A stretch of 64,000 nucleotides of DNA from assembly GCF_018691265.1 (NCBI RefSeq), contig NW_024881296.1:10633427-10697426 (forward strand). Reading direction: 5' to 3'. The position numbers and the translations under genes are program-made. This DNA is from Tyto alba. Its lineage: Eukaryota; Chordata; Aves; Strigiformes; Tytonidae. How positions within the stretch are numbered: position 1 is the stretch's first letter; every line of letters begins with the position of its first letter. Shown here piece after piece: positions 62,822 to 64,000 of the stretch. Below the pieces are notes generated by a model, which saw only the letters and a program-made list of their open reading frames with translations, was not told the origin of the DNA and made no database searches.

Positions 62822-64000
62822 TATAATTCATGTGGAACAAGAAATTATAGTTTAGAGACGATATTAACATATTATACGAAGATGTAAAGAATATTACCCA
62901 AACTAACTCAGAAACAAATAAATTAACACATGTAGTATCTCAATTTCATGTAGCTTCTAGTTTAAGATTAATTTCCTGGCAGTATGCTACATTCTAGACA
63001 GTAGCCTTGTTATGGGTGAGGAATGGTAAATGTTTGGGAGTAATTTTTGAATTAAAATTAAATTTTAGTGTGTTTTCAAAGACTTGTAAAATTAAGTCAA
63101 TGCCAAAGAAATTTGTTTGCTTTGTTAATAACTTTGATAAAGGAAGATTACAGAGAAAGCCTACTTCTTGCTGGCCTTGAGAGACTCCTAATGCCTGCCA
63201 CAGTCATTAGTTTTAGGGGGCGCAGCTTCAAGACTGTTCAAGACAAGTCCATGAAAAGGGACACACTGCACAGTACCATAATACATGACAAGTGCAAGAT
63301 GCATCTGCATTTCTGTAATAACATAAATTCTATTTATATTTTCTATGAAGTAACAGAATTATTGTGAAAATCTGTAGAACCTCTTTGGAGTGTATTTGAG
63401 GTGGAATTTATCTGTTAATATCCTGAAATTGTTTCAATCCTACTTTAGATTTGTTCTGGATTCTTGAATATTACCTGTTTGATTTTTCTGTATTCCTCTG
63501 ACAACCATTGTTTACAACAGTTATGTGATCCTTTTTTGCAAGCAGCTGTATTCAGTTCTGCCCTTATCTGTCCTCTCTTTATATTCACAGGAATGTATCA
63601 GGAAAAAATTCTCAGGCCACAAAGCAAATGCTAATTTCTGGGACTGGGAAGATGCTAACCTAACAAGAACATTATTGGTAAATTGTGTTAAAAATTTCTT
63701 TTCCTGTGAATGCTTTAGCATTAGCCAGTTCTGGCGACAAACAGCCACCTTAGGTAGATGTAGTACAATGCTCTGACCCTGTTACACGGGGGAACTATGG
63801 GTGGATTTCCCAGAGGCTTGCACCTTCCACTCATGACTCGTAAGGAGCAATGAAATGGGAGGGTTGGGGCTTTCTCTTCCTTCACCCCTCCGCAACCGAA
63901 GAACTTAAATTCACCAAATGGAACATATTTCACAGGTCTTATATTTAAATCTCCAAAGATCTCAAACGAGTATGTTTACTGTTCAACAGAGGCACCTCCC

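Larger units (their letters stand above)
53816..64000 (-). other. Part of a long upstream RGS7 intron
   Basis: The exon preceding 53815 should end by encoding PYFWPSNCWEPENTDY, but no reverse-strand match was found up to the window end, so this intron exceeds 10 kb. Contents: 19 C at 55211-55229, a GC-richer exon-like block at 57107-57430, 17 A near 58033, 31 T at 61618-61648 and a 24-bp perfect palindrome at 62798-62821. No other gene is recognised. Assignment to the intron rests on the first exon starting in mid-codon. Confidence 0.8.

Noticed and set aside
1..64000. tRNA, snRNA, CRISPR arrays and processed pseudogenes.
   Set aside because: I looked for tRNA B-box-like words, U6-like sequence, regularly spaced repeats and cDNA-like blocks ending in the long A runs, and found none I could support.

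Overview
The window is vertebrate, almost certainly avian, nuclear DNA. It is AT-rich, contains CR1-type LINE tails typical of bird genomes (40478-40547 and 47546-47606), and has one 606-bp solo LTR of a type I associate with avian endogenous retroviruses (43038-43643). That LTR type suggests Neoaves rather than a galliform, but this rests on memory. Nothing bacterial or viral in organisation is present, and most open frames over 60 codons are chance.

The only protein-coding gene I can support is RGS7 (regulator of G-protein signalling 7) on the minus strand. Twelve coding exons lie between 53815 and 8974. All have GT-AG borders and consistent phases, and together they give 358 codons plus a TAA stop. 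They cover the part of the protein after the DEP/DHEX region: the end of the DHEX linker, the basic linker, the GGL domain that binds G-beta-5, the RGS GAP domain and the short C-terminus. The upstream exons (N-terminus and DEP domain) are not in the window and must lie beyond 64000. The exons are 53751-53815, 51807-51883, 51584-51665, 35768-35842, 34617-34715, 33814-33875, 32182-32292, 31591-31716, 23718-23904, 20246-20335, 18930-18983 (a probable 18-codon cassette) and 8974-9024 (terminal, with a 3' UTR to about 8565).

Layout: 1 to about 8560 is sequence downstream of RGS7, with no recognised gene but one convincing exon-like block on the plus strand (7113-7268) and a weaker one (2492-2736). 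From 8565 to 53815 is the 3' part of RGS7. From 53816 to 64000 is part of an upstream RGS7 intron. The large introns hold the solo LTR, CR1 fragments, ancient SINE-like remnants, a 124-nt pure purine tract, long A/T runs, a 19-C run and a CpG-rich block near 38.1 kb.

I found no obviously novel system. The observations most worth following are the exon-like block at 7113-7268, the 23-T tract directly upstream of the RGS7 cassette-exon acceptor, a hydrophobic tail that would be encoded if the intron after exon 20246-20335 were retained, and the CpG-rich block inside the 15.7-kb intron.
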